DNA from: Nocardia sp. NBC_00565
GTDB lineage: Bacteria; Actinomycetota; Actinomycetes; Mycobacteriales; Mycobacteriaceae
DNA: 64,000 bases
NCBI RefSeq assembly: GCF_036345915.1
Contig: NZ_CP107785.1
Location: 3,162,001 to 3,226,000, forward strand
Reading direction: 5' to 3'
Below are positions 45,030 through 53,687 of the stretch, piece after piece. Every line of letters begins with the position of its first letter. The first letter of the stretch is position 1. The translations under genes and the position numbers were made by a program. Under the pieces are notes generated by a model. It saw only the letters and a program-made list of their open reading frames with translations, did no database searches and was not told the DNA's origin.

Positions 45030-45403
45030 CATTTGTCGTCGGGATCGAGTGCGAGGAAACGGCCCCCGCGGACAGGAGCCCAGCGACGAGCTGGGCGATC
45101 CAATAACCGACCGCCCTGCGCAGCCCGATCCGGTATCGCACCAGCACCGCCAGGGGCACGGCGGGGTTGTCGCGACCGCCAGAGATGTGGCCCCCGGCCT
45201 AGATCGTCACCATCAGTGCCGCGCCGATGGCCAGCGGGGGCGAACAGGCTGCCACTAGCGGCGGCGGTGCGGACAGTGAAACCCAGGAAAAACGTCCCGA
45301 TCAGCGCTACGGCATAGGCCGGGTCGAACCGGTGCGCGGCGGTCGTCACCGCACCGGTGTCGGCGCGGGTTGGTTCTCCAGTGATTTCCTGCGATGTGAC
45401 CAT
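45030..45403 (-). pseudogene. Broken aquaporin (MIP family) gene
   Basis: From the ATG at 45403 the frame reads MVTSQEITGEP..., then RFDPAYAVALIGTFFLGFTV, an aquaporin first helix. A frameshift follows near SGSLFAP. The next frame reads LAIGAALMVTI, a TAG where Tyr is expected, then AGGHISGG and DNPAVPLAVLVR, the first NPA loop, then RAVGYWIAQLVAGLLSAG. The second half with the other NPA loop is gone. At least one frameshift, one nonsense codon and a 3' loss make it non-functional. Confidence 0.78.
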
Positions 45404-45620
45404 GTCGCGACTCCTCGAATTACGCTGTGGGACTTTCAGAATCGCCCCATGCGGCCTAGATGTCGGCAGTGCTGGCGGCCGTTGCCCATGCCCGCCAGCC
45501 ACACACCGCCGATACCTGCTAGCTGCAAACCGCCCCCGGCGGCGCGCATGGAAGCGCCGCTCGGACCAGCTCGAACGCGTTGCGGATATGCTCGAACCGG
45601 ACCAGCCAGGAGGTGACCGA

Positions 45621-46331
45621 ATGGAGCCGACCACGGCCGGATCGGACGGCGCCCGCGCAGCCGAACCCGACCACGCCACGACCGGATTGCGGGTGATTCT
45701 GGTCGAGGACGATGTCCTGCTGCGCGAGGGATTGGCGAGCCTGCTCGAGCGCTCGGGATTCGATGTCGTCGCGCAGGCAGGTGACGCCGTGCAACTACTG
45801 AAACTGGTCCGGGACCAAGCTCCCGAGCTCGTGGTGGTCGATATTCGGATGCCCCCGACCCACACCACCGAGGGCCTCGACGCCGCCCGCGCGATCCGCG
45901 CGGAATTCCCCGAGACCGGCATCCTCGTCCTGTCCGCCCATGCCGATGTCGAACATGCGATGGAGCTGCTGGCCAGTGGCCGCGGGATCGGCTACCTGCT
46001 CAAGAGCCGGGTCACCGACGTGGAGGATTTCGTCGACACCCTGCATCGCATCGCCAAAGGTGCGTCGGTCGTCGACCCGGCACTGGTCACCGAGCTGGTC
46101 TCCGCGCGGCGGCGCGACGATCCACTCGCCGCACTGAGCGCACGGGAGCGAGAGGTCTTGGCGTTGATGGCGGAAGGCCGTTCGAACGCCGGGATCGGCC
46201 GTCGATTGTGGGTCACCGAGGGCACGGTCGAAAAGCACGTCCGCAGCATTCTGACGAAGCTGAACCTGCCTGAGACCGGTGACGATCACCGCCGGGTCCT
46301 CGCGGTGGTCAGGTTCCTCGAGGCGCGCTGA
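45621..46331 (+). CDS. NarL/LuxR-family response regulator
   Basis: This 236-residue two-domain regulator has a receiver domain at about 23-140 (acidic pocket VEDD, phospho-acceptor Asp74 in VVVDIRMPP, Lys in YLLKSRV) and a LuxR HTH at about 165-225 (LSAREREVLALMAEGRSNAG, then TVEKHVRSILTKL). AGGAGG seven bases before the ATG at 45621 fixes the start. It overlaps the convergent receiver gene by 23 bp. The histidine kinase at 48060, of the matching NarL-type class, is a likely partner. Confidence 0.93.
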   Translation: MEPTTAGSDGARAAEPDHATTGLRVILVEDDVLLREGLASLLERSGFDVVAQAGDAVQLLKLVRDQAPELVVVDIRMPPTHTTEGLDAARAIRAEFPETGILVLSAHADVEHAMELLASGRGIGYLLKSRVTDVEDFVDTLHRIAKGASVVDPALVTELVSARRRDDPLAALSAREREVLALMAEGRSNAGIGRRLWVTEGTVEKHVRSILTKLNLPETGDDHRRVLAVVRFLEAR

Positions 46332-46692
46332 GCGGACCGGCGCCGCGGAGTAGATCGCGGATGGCGGCGGACGACAGCGCGGACTTGGAAAGGAAGCCCA
46401 CCGCCCGGCTTGCCGCGATCAGATCGGCGAAGTCCTGCTCGGAGTGGGTGGAGATCAATATGACCGGCACGGCGAGGCGCTCGGCGAGTTCGAAACCGCT
46501 CTCGGCACCGAGATCGACGTCGACCAGAGTGACATCGGGTCGCAGCTGCGTGACCCGCCGCAGCGCTTCGACACCGGAGGAGGCCACGCCGACGACAATG
46601 ACTCCCTGCTGCTCGAGCAGACCACGAGCGGCAGCGAGGAAATTCGGGCTGTCATCGACGATGAGGCAGCGTAACGGCATAACCCGCGTCAT
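46309..46692 (-). CDS. Stand-alone response-regulator receiver protein
   Basis: This single-domain receiver of about 127 residues has acidic pair VDDS, phospho-acceptor Asp58 (TLVDVDL), Thr/Ser in LISTHSEQD and Lys in FLSKSAL. No output domain follows: the protein ends 15-20 residues after the fold. The start is uncertain (ATG 46692 or 46680; weak ribosome sites). Its 3' end overlaps the LuxR regulator gene antisense for 23 bp. It may act as a phosphate sink or through protein contact. Confidence 0.82.
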   Translation of the reverse strand: MTRVMPLRCLIVDDSPNFLAAARGLLEQQGVIVVGVASSGVEALRRVTQLRPDVTLVDVDLGAESGFELAERLAVPVILISTHSEQDFADLIAASRAVGFLSKSALSSAAIRDLLRGAGPLSAPRGT

Positions 46693-46850
46693 CACGCCAG
46701 CTTGCCCGTCAGCGCCGCCGGTCCGCATTGCTGCTAACCGGAATCGCTGTTTTTACCGCTGGCGCGGATCTCGGAAGTACCGCTGTCCGGTAGTGACGAT
46801 GGCCGCCAGCAGTGGCGACATGGACGCCACGGCGCGCGACAGTGGTCTCC

Positions 46851-47828
46851 ATGAAGACAACAACATTGGGAACCAGCGGCCTGCTCGTCTCCCGAATCGC
46901 CTTCGGCACATGGCAACTCGGCGGCGAGTGGGGCTATTTCGACGAAACGGCGGCGATCACCGCGATCCGCCGCGCCCGCGAGCTCGGTGTCAATTTCTTC
47001 GACACCGCGCAGGCATACGGCTTCGGCGCGTCCGAACAGCTGCTGGGCAAGGCCCTGCGGCACGAACTGACCACCGCCCGAGACGAACTCGTGATCGCCA
47101 CCAAGGGCGGCCTACGCCGTACCGAGACCGGGATGGTCCGCGACGCGAGTCCCGACTGGCTGCGCCGCGGCGTGGATGCCAGCCTGACCGCACTCGGCCT
47201 CGACCACATCGACCTCTACCAGGTGCACTGGCCCGACCCCGCCGTACCCGCCGCCGAGACCGCGGGCGCGTTGGCCGAACTCATCGCCGCGGGCAAGATC
47301 CGCCACGTCGGCGTCTCCAATTACGACGCGGGGCAGGTTGCGGAATTCTCCGCGACCCTGCCGGTCGAGTCCGTGCAGCCGCCGTACCACCTGTTCCGGC
47401 GCGAGGCCGAGGACGAACTGCTGCCCTATTGCCGCGCGCACCACCTCGGTGTGCTGGTATACGGCCCGTTGGCGCATGGCCTGCTCACCGGAACACTCAG
47501 TACATACTCCATTTTCGCCGACGATGACTGGCGCAGCAGCAGTTCGGTCTTCACCGGCGACACCTACGAACGCAATCTGGCGACGGTACAGGCGCTGCAG
47601 ACCTTCGCGGGCGAACGCGGAATCACGGTGAGCCAGTTGGCGATTGCGTGGACGCTGGCCAATCCGGCCGTGCATGTCGCCATTGTCGGCGCCCGCAGGG
47701 CCGATCACGTGCAGGACAGCCTCGGCGCCGCGGACGTCGCATTGAGCGCGGACGATCTCGACGAGATCGACAAGATCATGGCCTGGGCCACCCCGGTCGC
47801 CGGACCATCACCGGAGAGTGTCCGGTGA
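46851..47828 (+). CDS. Aldo/keto reductase
   Basis: This 325-residue AKR has Asp/Tyr in FFDTAQAYGFG, Lys in IATKGG and His in YQVHWPD. VSNYDAGQVAE and a C-terminal GARRADHVQDSLGAAD cofactor segment are typical. The ATG at 46851 is chosen because the upstream frame lacks similarity. Its stop overlaps a 51-codon frame by TGATG. It is unrelated in sequence detail to the reductase at 30092. Substrate unknown. Confidence 0.9.
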   Translation: MKTTTLGTSGLLVSRIAFGTWQLGGEWGYFDETAAITAIRRARELGVNFFDTAQAYGFGASEQLLGKALRHELTTARDELVIATKGGLRRTETGMVRDASPDWLRRGVDASLTALGLDHIDLYQVHWPDPAVPAAETAGALAELIAAGKIRHVGVSNYDAGQVAEFSATLPVESVQPPYHLFRREAEDELLPYCRAHHLGVLVYGPLAHGLLTGTLSTYSIFADDDWRSSSSVFTGDTYERNLATVQALQTFAGERGITVSQLAIAWTLANPAVHVAIVGARRADHVQDSLGAADVALSADDLDEIDKIMAWATPVAGPSPESVR

Positions 47829-47983
47829 TGGCGTCGCTCACCGACGGACCGGCCGTCGAAGTCGTCATGGCCGGCGCAATGCTGCTGCGCTGGTACGAGG
47901 CCATCGCCGGCGGGCACGGCGGCGATGATGTCGCCTCGGTGGTCACCACACCCACTGCGGACCTGGGACTCGTGCGCGGGTAG
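47828..47983 (+). CDS. Possible 51-residue protein coupled to the aldo/keto reductase gene
   Basis: The ATG overlaps the reductase stop (TGATG). The product contains AVEVVMAGAMLLRWYEAIAG and little else recognisable. GTGTCCGGTG before the start is a weak ribosome site. It may be a real coupled small gene or a chance frame; no family is known to me. Confidence 0.3.
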   Translation: MASLTDGPAVEVVMAGAMLLRWYEAIAGGHGGDDVASVVTTPTADLGLVRG

Positions 47984-48059
47984 CCGCGTCCGCAGGCCGA
48001 CTACGATCAACATCGATGTGTCGTGGACACCCGTCGACAGTCGATCCGAGTTCTGCATC

Positions 48060-49679
48060 ATGAGGCGGAAGCAGTCCCGAGTACGCGGCTGGCCGGCATC
48101 CACGCCAGGCGCGGTCACCGCACGCCACCGCACCGATATCGCGCCGACCTCGCTGCGCGCGCGATTGGTGTCGTTGTCCTTGCGCCCGACGACGCCGCCC
48201 TGCTGGCTCGGGGTCGCGGTTGCCGCGGCGTTCATCGCGGCGGAATCGGTGCTGGTCTACTGGCTCAAACAACTCTCCCCCGGGGACGCGTTCGGTGTGG
48301 TCTACCTGCTCGGCGTCTTGGTGGTGTCCACCATCTGGGGACTCGGAGTAGCGGTGGCGACCTCACTGGCCAGCGCCATCGCCTTCGATTACTTCCGCAA
48401 CTGGCCGAACGCCTTCGTCCCGGATGCCGATGATCTGGCGGCCGTCGCCGTATTCCTGGTCGTCGCGTTGCTGGCCAATACGCTCGCGGGCCTGGCCCGA
48501 TCCCATGCCGCCGAGGCGGACAGACGACGAGCCGAGGCCGATCTCGTCGCTGAGCAGCAGGCCGCGCTGCGCCGGGTCGCCACGCTCGTCGCGCGCGGGG
48601 CGACCTCATCGGAGGTGTTCTCGGCGGTCGCCGAGGAATCGGCCCGCTGCCTCGGCGTATTGAATGCGACGCTGCTGCGCTACCAGCCCGATGGCTCGGG
48701 CATGATCGTCGCCGCCCGCGATGAACCCGGACTGCCGAAAATGCCGGTCGGCGAACGCCTCACGCTGGAGGGCGAAAATATCGCGGCGATGGTGCTGCAA
48801 ACCGGCACGCCCGCCCGCATGGACAGCCACGACCATGCCTCCGGCTCCGCCGCCGCGCGCATCCGGGAGCTGGGGCTGCGCGCGGGGGTCGGCGCGCCGA
48901 TCGTCGTCGACGGCCGACTGTGGGGAGTGATCATCGCAGGCACATCGCGCCGCGAGCCGCTGCCATCCGATACCGAACCGCGCTTGGCCGAGTTCGCGGA
49001 CCTGGTCGCGACGGCCATCGCGAACGCCGAAGCGCACGCACAACTCACCGCCTCGCGCGCGAGGATCGTCGCCGCCGCGGACGAGGCCCGGCGACGTCTC
49101 GAACGCGACCTCCACGACGGGGCACAGCAGCGCCTCGTATCGCTGGGGCTCACGCTGCGCACCGCCGAATCCGCCGTCCCACCCGAGTTGAGCGCCCTGC
49201 AAACCCAGCTGTCGGAGGTGGTGGCGGGACTGGTCGACGTCTCGGCGGATCTGCGCGAGATCTCGCGCGGAATTCACCCGGCGATCCTGTCCAAAGGTGG
49301 ACTCGGCCCCGCACTCAAAGCACTGGCGCGCCGCTCATCCGTCCCCGTCGAACTGGATCTGGACCTAACCGACCGGGTACCGGAGTCTGCCGAAGTAGCC
49401 GCGTATTACGTTGCGGCAGAAGCACTCACGAACGCGGCCAAATATGCGCAGGCATCCGGTATCCACATCCACGCCCGAACCGAAGGCCCGCACCTGCACC
49501 TCGCTGTCCGCGACGACGGCGTCGGCGGCGCCGAACCCACCGAAGGGTCGGGCCTCATCGGCCTGACCGACCGCGTAGAAGCCCTCGGCGGCCAGCTGCA
49601 GATCACGAGCCATCCAGGATGCGGGACAACCCTCATCGTGCGAATCCCGATCGTCACCGAGTCGCCGACGACCTCCTGA
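48060..49679 (+). CDS. NarL-type sensor histidine kinase with DUF4118 and GAF domains
   Basis: This 539-residue kinase has an N-terminal KdpD-like DUF4118 membrane region with about four helices (about 40-150), a GAF sensor domain (about 175-330), a HisKA_3 dimerisation domain with phospho-acceptor His352 in ERDLHDGAQQRL, and a HATPase_c domain (about 425-530; AEALTNAAKYAQAS as N box, DDGVGGA and GSGLIGLTDRV). The class pairs with LuxR-type regulators, so the protein at 45621 is the natural partner. The ATG at 48060 fits the domain start; earlier in-frame codons exist. Confidence 0.9.
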   Translation: MRRKQSRVRGWPASTPGAVTARHRTDIAPTSLRARLVSLSLRPTTPPCWLGVAVAAAFIAAESVLVYWLKQLSPGDAFGVVYLLGVLVVSTIWGLGVAVATSLASAIAFDYFRNWPNAFVPDADDLAAVAVFLVVALLANTLAGLARSHAAEADRRRAEADLVAEQQAALRRVATLVARGATSSEVFSAVAEESARCLGVLNATLLRYQPDGSGMIVAARDEPGLPKMPVGERLTLEGENIAAMVLQTGTPARMDSHDHASGSAAARIRELGLRAGVGAPIVVDGRLWGVIIAGTSRREPLPSDTEPRLAEFADLVATAIANAEAHAQLTASRARIVAAADEARRRLERDLHDGAQQRLVSLGLTLRTAESAVPPELSALQTQLSEVVAGLVDVSADLREISRGIHPAILSKGGLGPALKALARRSSVPVELDLDLTDRVPESAEVAAYYVAAEALTNAAKYAQASGIHIHARTEGPHLHLAVRDDGVGGAEPTEGSGLIGLTDRVEALGGQLQITSHPGCGTTLIVRIPIVTESPTTS

Positions 49680-49698
49680 CACCATCTATGCGGTAGCG

Positions 49699-50544
49699 CT
49701 ACGGCGTCGTCCGGCCGTACAGGTCGGTGACGAACGCGATGTCGGCATCCGCGTGACCGGTCGCCACTGCCTCATAAAGCTGCCGCACCACCTCGGCCGA
49801 CGGCAACTCGACACCAGCGGCACGTGCTGTTTCGATCGCCAATCCAGCATCCTTCGCTCCGAGGACCACGGTCCACCACCCCTCGGGAGAGCCGGCCAGC
49901 ACGCTGTCGAACCGGTTCCGTAATCCGGGCGCCACGCTCGTGGCGAGCAGATCTCGCAATTGATCGTCCCGCAGTCCTCCCGACCGGCCGACGGCGAACG
50001 CCTCAGCCAGCGCGACAACTCCGGAAAGCAACAACATGTTGTTCGTCAGCTTTGCGGTGAGGGCCAGCGGCGCCGTGTCGTAGCGCCGGACCGTCTCCGA
50101 CAGCGAATCGATCATCGGACCGAGCCGGTCGATCCGGTCGGCTGCACCGCCGACGAGCAAGACCGCTTGCCCCGCACTAACCGCAGCGGGACTACCGAGG
50201 ACCGGCATAGCGACGAACCGATCCGCAAACCCCTCGCTCAGCGCACCACTGAGGGCAGGCGACACCGTCGAGCAATCGACATAGACGGTCGCCGAGCCCA
50301 TCAGCGGACGCAACTCCCCCAACGCCACCGCCCTGACCGCGGCGTCGTCGGCCAACATAGTGACAACGACATCCACACCATCCACAGCCGCGGCGATACT
50401 TTGCGCCTCCTCAGCGCCCGCGGACACGAGTTGCCCAGCCCTACCCTTCGTTCGGTTCCACACCCGCACCCGGTGCCCACCGTCTATCAGCCGCCCGGCC
50501 AGCGCCCGCCCCATCTTTCCCATGCCCAACACCGCGATATCCAT
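49699..50544 (-). CDS. NAD(P)-dependent 6PGDH/3-hydroxyisobutyrate dehydrogenase-like protein
   Basis: This 281-residue beta-hydroxyacid dehydrogenase family protein has Rossmann loop VLGMGKMGRALAGRL at 4-18, VWNRTKGRAG (Arg suggests NADP), VYVDCSTVSP as substrate-binding region and Lys in LTAKLTNNMLLL as catalytic residue. Imine reductases also have this fold; in them the Lys is usually replaced, so a hydroxyacid role is favoured. It converges with the kinase gene, 19 bp apart. Confidence 0.88.
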   Translation of the reverse strand: MDIAVLGMGKMGRALAGRLIDGGHRVRVWNRTKGRAGQLVSAGAEEAQSIAAAVDGVDVVVTMLADDAAVRAVALGELRPLMGSATVYVDCSTVSPALSGALSEGFADRFVAMPVLGSPAAVSAGQAVLLVGGAADRIDRLGPMIDSLSETVRRYDTAPLALTAKLTNNMLLLSGVVALAEAFAVGRSGGLRDDQLRDLLATSVAPGLRNRFDSVLAGSPEGWWTVVLGAKDAGLAIETARAAGVELPSAEVVRQLYEAVATGHADADIAFVTDLYGRTTP

Positions 50545-50706
50545 ACCGGCCTCCTCGGCTCTCGAATTCGTTGTGACAAGACATCTCCGTCAACAGATTG
50601 TTCGCACCACAACCCTCTCGCACACCAGACGGATACGTCATGGCCGCTAGCCAGACAGTGCCGACTCCCGCTAGCAGCATCCCTGGAGCCATGCTGGATG
50701 CTCGCA

Positions 50707-52278
50707 TCAGCCTTGCCGGGCTCGGTCCTCCAGTGCCTGATAGCCGGCGTTATAGCCGGGAATGAAGCTGATGGCGGGGCCGCCGTGGCAACCGGCGCCG
50801 CCCAGATATAGGCCCTCGATCGGGATGGGGAGGTCGAGGTAGCCGCGTGGTCCAGGACGGTTCATTCCGATCTGATCGGGGTGCAGCAGCCCGTGACAGA
50901 AATCGCCGCCGGGCACTCCGAACATTCGCTCCATGTTGTGCGGAGCGAAGATGGTCTTCCGAATAATCAGCTCCTCGAAGTTGGGCGCGTATCGAGTGAT
51001 CTTCTCGATCACCCGGTCCGCCATCGCGGCCCGTAGACGTGCGTAATCACTTCGGTCGGCCTCCACCGGGAACCACAGGGCGAAGGCGCTCGCCGCGTGT
51101 TTTCCGGGCGGGGCCAGATCGGCGTCGAGCCCACTGGGAATCTGCAGCGCGATGGACGGGTCCTGCGGAACAAGCCCGCGACGACAATCCTCCCATTGTT
51201 GTTGCAGCTCTTCGAGCGTGCCGAACAGTCCGATGGACTCCTGCATCCCGGGTTCGTTCAGTAACTCATACGGCGCGGCGAACTCAGGCCGGCCGGCCAG
51301 GGCGAAATGCATCTGCAGATATGAACCGCGGTGGTCGATCCGGGATACCCGCGCCGCGAGATCGGTGGGCAGCCTGCTCGAATCCAGCAGGCCGGTCAAA
51401 GTGACGTCCGGCGACAGGTTGGAGACGACGATCGGCGCGGTGATCACCGATCCGTCCTCCAATCGAACCCCGCAGACCTGGTCATTGTCGGCGAGAATGT
51501 TGCTGACCTTCGCCCGCAACCGCAGCTCGCCGCCGTGCTCGGTGAACATCAGGCGAAGGTGGTCGGTGAGCGCGCCGACACCACCGACGAATTTCGTCAT
51601 CATCGGCATCGAGTCGGGTGGCGAGGCCAGGCCGTACGCGAGACCGGCGGCGCTGCCCGGGGTGGCCGGACCGCGATAGGTGGTGTTCACCGCGAGGAAT
51701 GACAGCATGGCACGCAGGGCGGCATGCTTTTCTTTATCGGGCAGGAACCGGTCGACCACGTCGGCCACGGAGCCGAAGAGCATATCGGTAATCGCCTGCC
51801 GCTCTTCTTCATTGGTGGCGCAGGCATACATTTCGTCATAGGTCTTGGGGGGCTTTCGAACATCGAAGCGGCCCAACGCCCGAGCCGGAGCCTGTGCCCA
51901 AGCGAATATCGCGGCCATTCCGGCGACCGCCTCGCCGCCGTGCACCTCGTTGAGGTGGGCCATGAGCCGCATGGGATCTCGATAGAAGATCAACGGCTGC
52001 CCGCGGCCGTCCGCGATGTTGGTCGACATCACCTCGGGCTCAACCGTCGGCAGCGTGTCGAGGCCCAGGTCTTCGCGAATGGCGCTGGGCGTCGGGAACT
52101 GCACCGAACCGGCGATCTCGAAGCGGAATCCGTCGATGAGCTCGACCGACGACGCCATTCCCCCGGAATAGTGATTCGCTTCCAGACATATCGTCCGCGC
52201 TCCGCCACGCTGCAGGATTGCCGCCGCGGTCAGCCCGTTGTGCCCGGCTCCGATAACGATCGCGTCGTAGTCGCTCAT
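50707..52278 (-). CDS. CrtI/PYROXD2-like FAD oxidoreductase
   Basis: This 523-residue flavoprotein of the phytoene-dehydrogenase-related group starts SDYDAIVIGAGHNGLTAAAI (FAD GxGxxG at about 10-15), followed by an ESNxxxGG-like LEANHYSGGMASS. The C-terminal block LYLGGAGCHGGPAISFIPGY is typical. No carotenoid or isoprenoid genes adjoin, so it is not assigned to carotenoid formation. The ATG at 52278 was chosen. Upstream at 52360-52373 is a copy of the operator that also precedes the TetR gene. Confidence 0.87.
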   Translation of the reverse strand: MSDYDAIVIGAGHNGLTAAAILQRGGARTICLEANHYSGGMASSVELIDGFRFEIAGSVQFPTPSAIREDLGLDTLPTVEPEVMSTNIADGRGQPLIFYRDPMRLMAHLNEVHGGEAVAGMAAIFAWAQAPARALGRFDVRKPPKTYDEMYACATNEEERQAITDMLFGSVADVVDRFLPDKEKHAALRAMLSFLAVNTTYRGPATPGSAAGLAYGLASPPDSMPMMTKFVGGVGALTDHLRLMFTEHGGELRLRAKVSNILADNDQVCGVRLEDGSVITAPIVVSNLSPDVTLTGLLDSSRLPTDLAARVSRIDHRGSYLQMHFALAGRPEFAAPYELLNEPGMQESIGLFGTLEELQQQWEDCRRGLVPQDPSIALQIPSGLDADLAPPGKHAASAFALWFPVEADRSDYARLRAAMADRVIEKITRYAPNFEELIIRKTIFAPHNMERMFGVPGGDFCHGLLHPDQIGMNRPGPRGYLDLPIPIEGLYLGGAGCHGGPAISFIPGYNAGYQALEDRARQG

Positions 52279-52359
52279 GGCATCTGACCTCGGAGACGTT
52301 CTGGCATGCAGTCCGATCGGGTTGCACGCAAGAGCGACAGTGACAGCATCCCGACTGAA

Positions 52360-52373
52360 TGTCAATATTGACG
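52360..52373. promoter_or_regulatory. TetR operator copy before the CrtI-like gene
   Basis: TGTCAATATTGACG contains the perfect 12-base palindrome GTCAATATTGAC at 52361-52372. It matches TGTCAAAATTGACA at 53044-53057 in 12 of 14 positions. It lies between the TetR stop and the oxidoreductase start, where it could control the oxidoreductase. Confidence 0.78.
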
Positions 52374-52398
52374 AAACATGACCCTGAAGCTTGTCGCC

Positions 52399-53016
52399 TC
52401 ACGATTCGAGACGAAGAATCAGCCCGCTTTCGAGCGCGGCCAAGGCGCGGGCACACAGGCGGGCCAGTTCGTCCAGGCTCTCGTGTCGACCACGCATCCA
52501 CACCCCCATCGCGGCGAACACCGCTGCCGCCACGCAGTGCGCGGTGACCGACGTCAGCAACAGATCGTCGGCGCTCTGTTCGATCCGGTTCGTCGCCGAC
52601 CGCAGCAGATAGTGCTCGATCTCGGCCGCGAAATCGGCCTCCACCTGGCGGATGTGGCGCTCGATGCGTTCTCGGTCGAGCTCGACTTCACGCAACGCGG
52701 CCACATCAGCGACCATCGAGTGGTCAAAGGGAAATTTCTGCACGGCCCGCTGCACCGATCGCGTGATCGGCTCGTCCGGACCACTCTCCGCGAGTGCCTC
52801 CCGAAACCAGCTCAGATGGGCGTCGTAGTCGGGAAACAACAGGTCGTGCTTCGAGGAGAAGTGGCGGTAGAAGGTCCGCAAGGTGACGCCCGCGTCACCG
52901 GCGATCTGCTCTGCCGTCGTCGCGTCGAAGCCCTGCGCGATGAAACGCACAAGGGCAGCCCGCCGCAGCGCATCACGAGTTCGCTCACTGCGAGCTGTCT
53001 GCGGGCGTCGGGCCAT
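52399..53016 (-). CDS. TetR-family regulator
   Basis: This 205-residue TetR protein has the N-terminal HTH at about 12-60 (ALVRFIAQGFDATTAEQIAG, VTLRTFYRHFSSKHDLL). The C-terminal ligand domain is not close to a named type. Palindromes TGTCAAnnTTGACA precede both this gene and the oxidoreductase gene downstream, so it probably represses itself, the oxidoreductase and perhaps the divergent membrane-protein gene at 53113. Confidence 0.9.
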   Translation of the reverse strand: MARRPQTARSERTRDALRRAALVRFIAQGFDATTAEQIAGDAGVTLRTFYRHFSSKHDLLFPDYDAHLSWFREALAESGPDEPITRSVQRAVQKFPFDHSMVADVAALREVELDRERIERHIRQVEADFAAEIEHYLLRSATNRIEQSADDLLLTSVTAHCVAAAVFAAMGVWMRGRHESLDELARLCARALAALESGLILRLES

Positions 53017-53043
53017 GCGCCCAGGTTAACCACGCTTCCCAGA

Positions 53044-53057
53044 TGTCAAAATTGACA
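53044..53057. promoter_or_regulatory. TetR operator in the divergent intergenic region
   Basis: TGTCAAAATTGACA has 6-base arms TGTCAA/TTGACA around two bases. It sits 28 bases before the TetR start and 56 bases before the divergent gene at 53113, and pairs with the copy at 52360. Confidence 0.78.
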
Positions 53058-53112
53058 AACCAACCAAGAGGTCATAATGTGACCCGAGTCACAATGCGGT
53101 CTAGGAGTTTCG

Positions 53113-53607
53113 GTGATTGCACTACTCGTCCACGCGATCCTCGGACTCGTCGCGATCGGCACACTGATCAGGCTCAACCGATCCACCTTCCGCCGGCCGA
53201 CCGACGGTCCGCGAGTAAGCGTGATGGAAGCGTTGTACGGAGCGATCGGTGTCGTTTCGGTCGTCCTCGGCTGGTATTTCAATGTGCGGTTTGTTCAGCA
53301 CTATGGCGGCCGCAATCCTATTTGGGGTGACGGCGCGAGCTGGACTCACTACGTATCGCTCATGTTCACCAACGATGCCGCTCGCTCCGCGTCGCAGGAC
53401 TACACCATCGCCAACGTGGTCATTTTGCCCCTGTGGACGATCATCGACGGGCGTCGGCGCGGCATCTCGTCGCCGTGGCTCTACTTTGTGATCAGTCTGT
53501 TCACCAGCTTCGCCTTCGCCGTCTGCGCCTACCTGTTCACCCTCGAGCGGCTCGATCGCCACCACAAGGCAAGCAGCACAAGCGAACCGGCCGCCGCTGC
53601 CGGTTGA
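53113..53607 (+). CDS. DUF2834-like membrane protein
   Basis: This 164-residue integral membrane protein has about four helices (near 3-20, 40-58, 98-110 and 120-143). NDAARSASQDYTIANVVILP, then TIIDGRRRGISSPWLYF and a final FTLERL, follow the DUF2834 pattern. Function unknown. It starts at GTG 53113 behind AGGAGTTTCG. It is divergent from the TetR gene across the operator at 53044, so it is probably in that regulon. Confidence 0.72.
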   Translation: MIALLVHAILGLVAIGTLIRLNRSTFRRPTDGPRVSVMEALYGAIGVVSVVLGWYFNVRFVQHYGGRNPIWGDGASWTHYVSLMFTNDAARSASQDYTIANVVILPLWTIIDGRRRGISSPWLYFVISLFTSFAFAVCAYLFTLERLDRHHKASSTSEPAAAAG

Positions 53608-53687
53608 TGGCCCTTATCTGACAGCGATGGTTATAGCCGCCGCATCGGCCGAGCCCGGCATCACGGCGCCCGGTAGGCTCATTATCG

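Noticed and set aside
50707..52278. Phytoene desaturase of a carotenoid pathway
   Set aside because: No crtB, crtE or other carotenoid gene adjoins, and the group includes many unrelated oxidoreductases.
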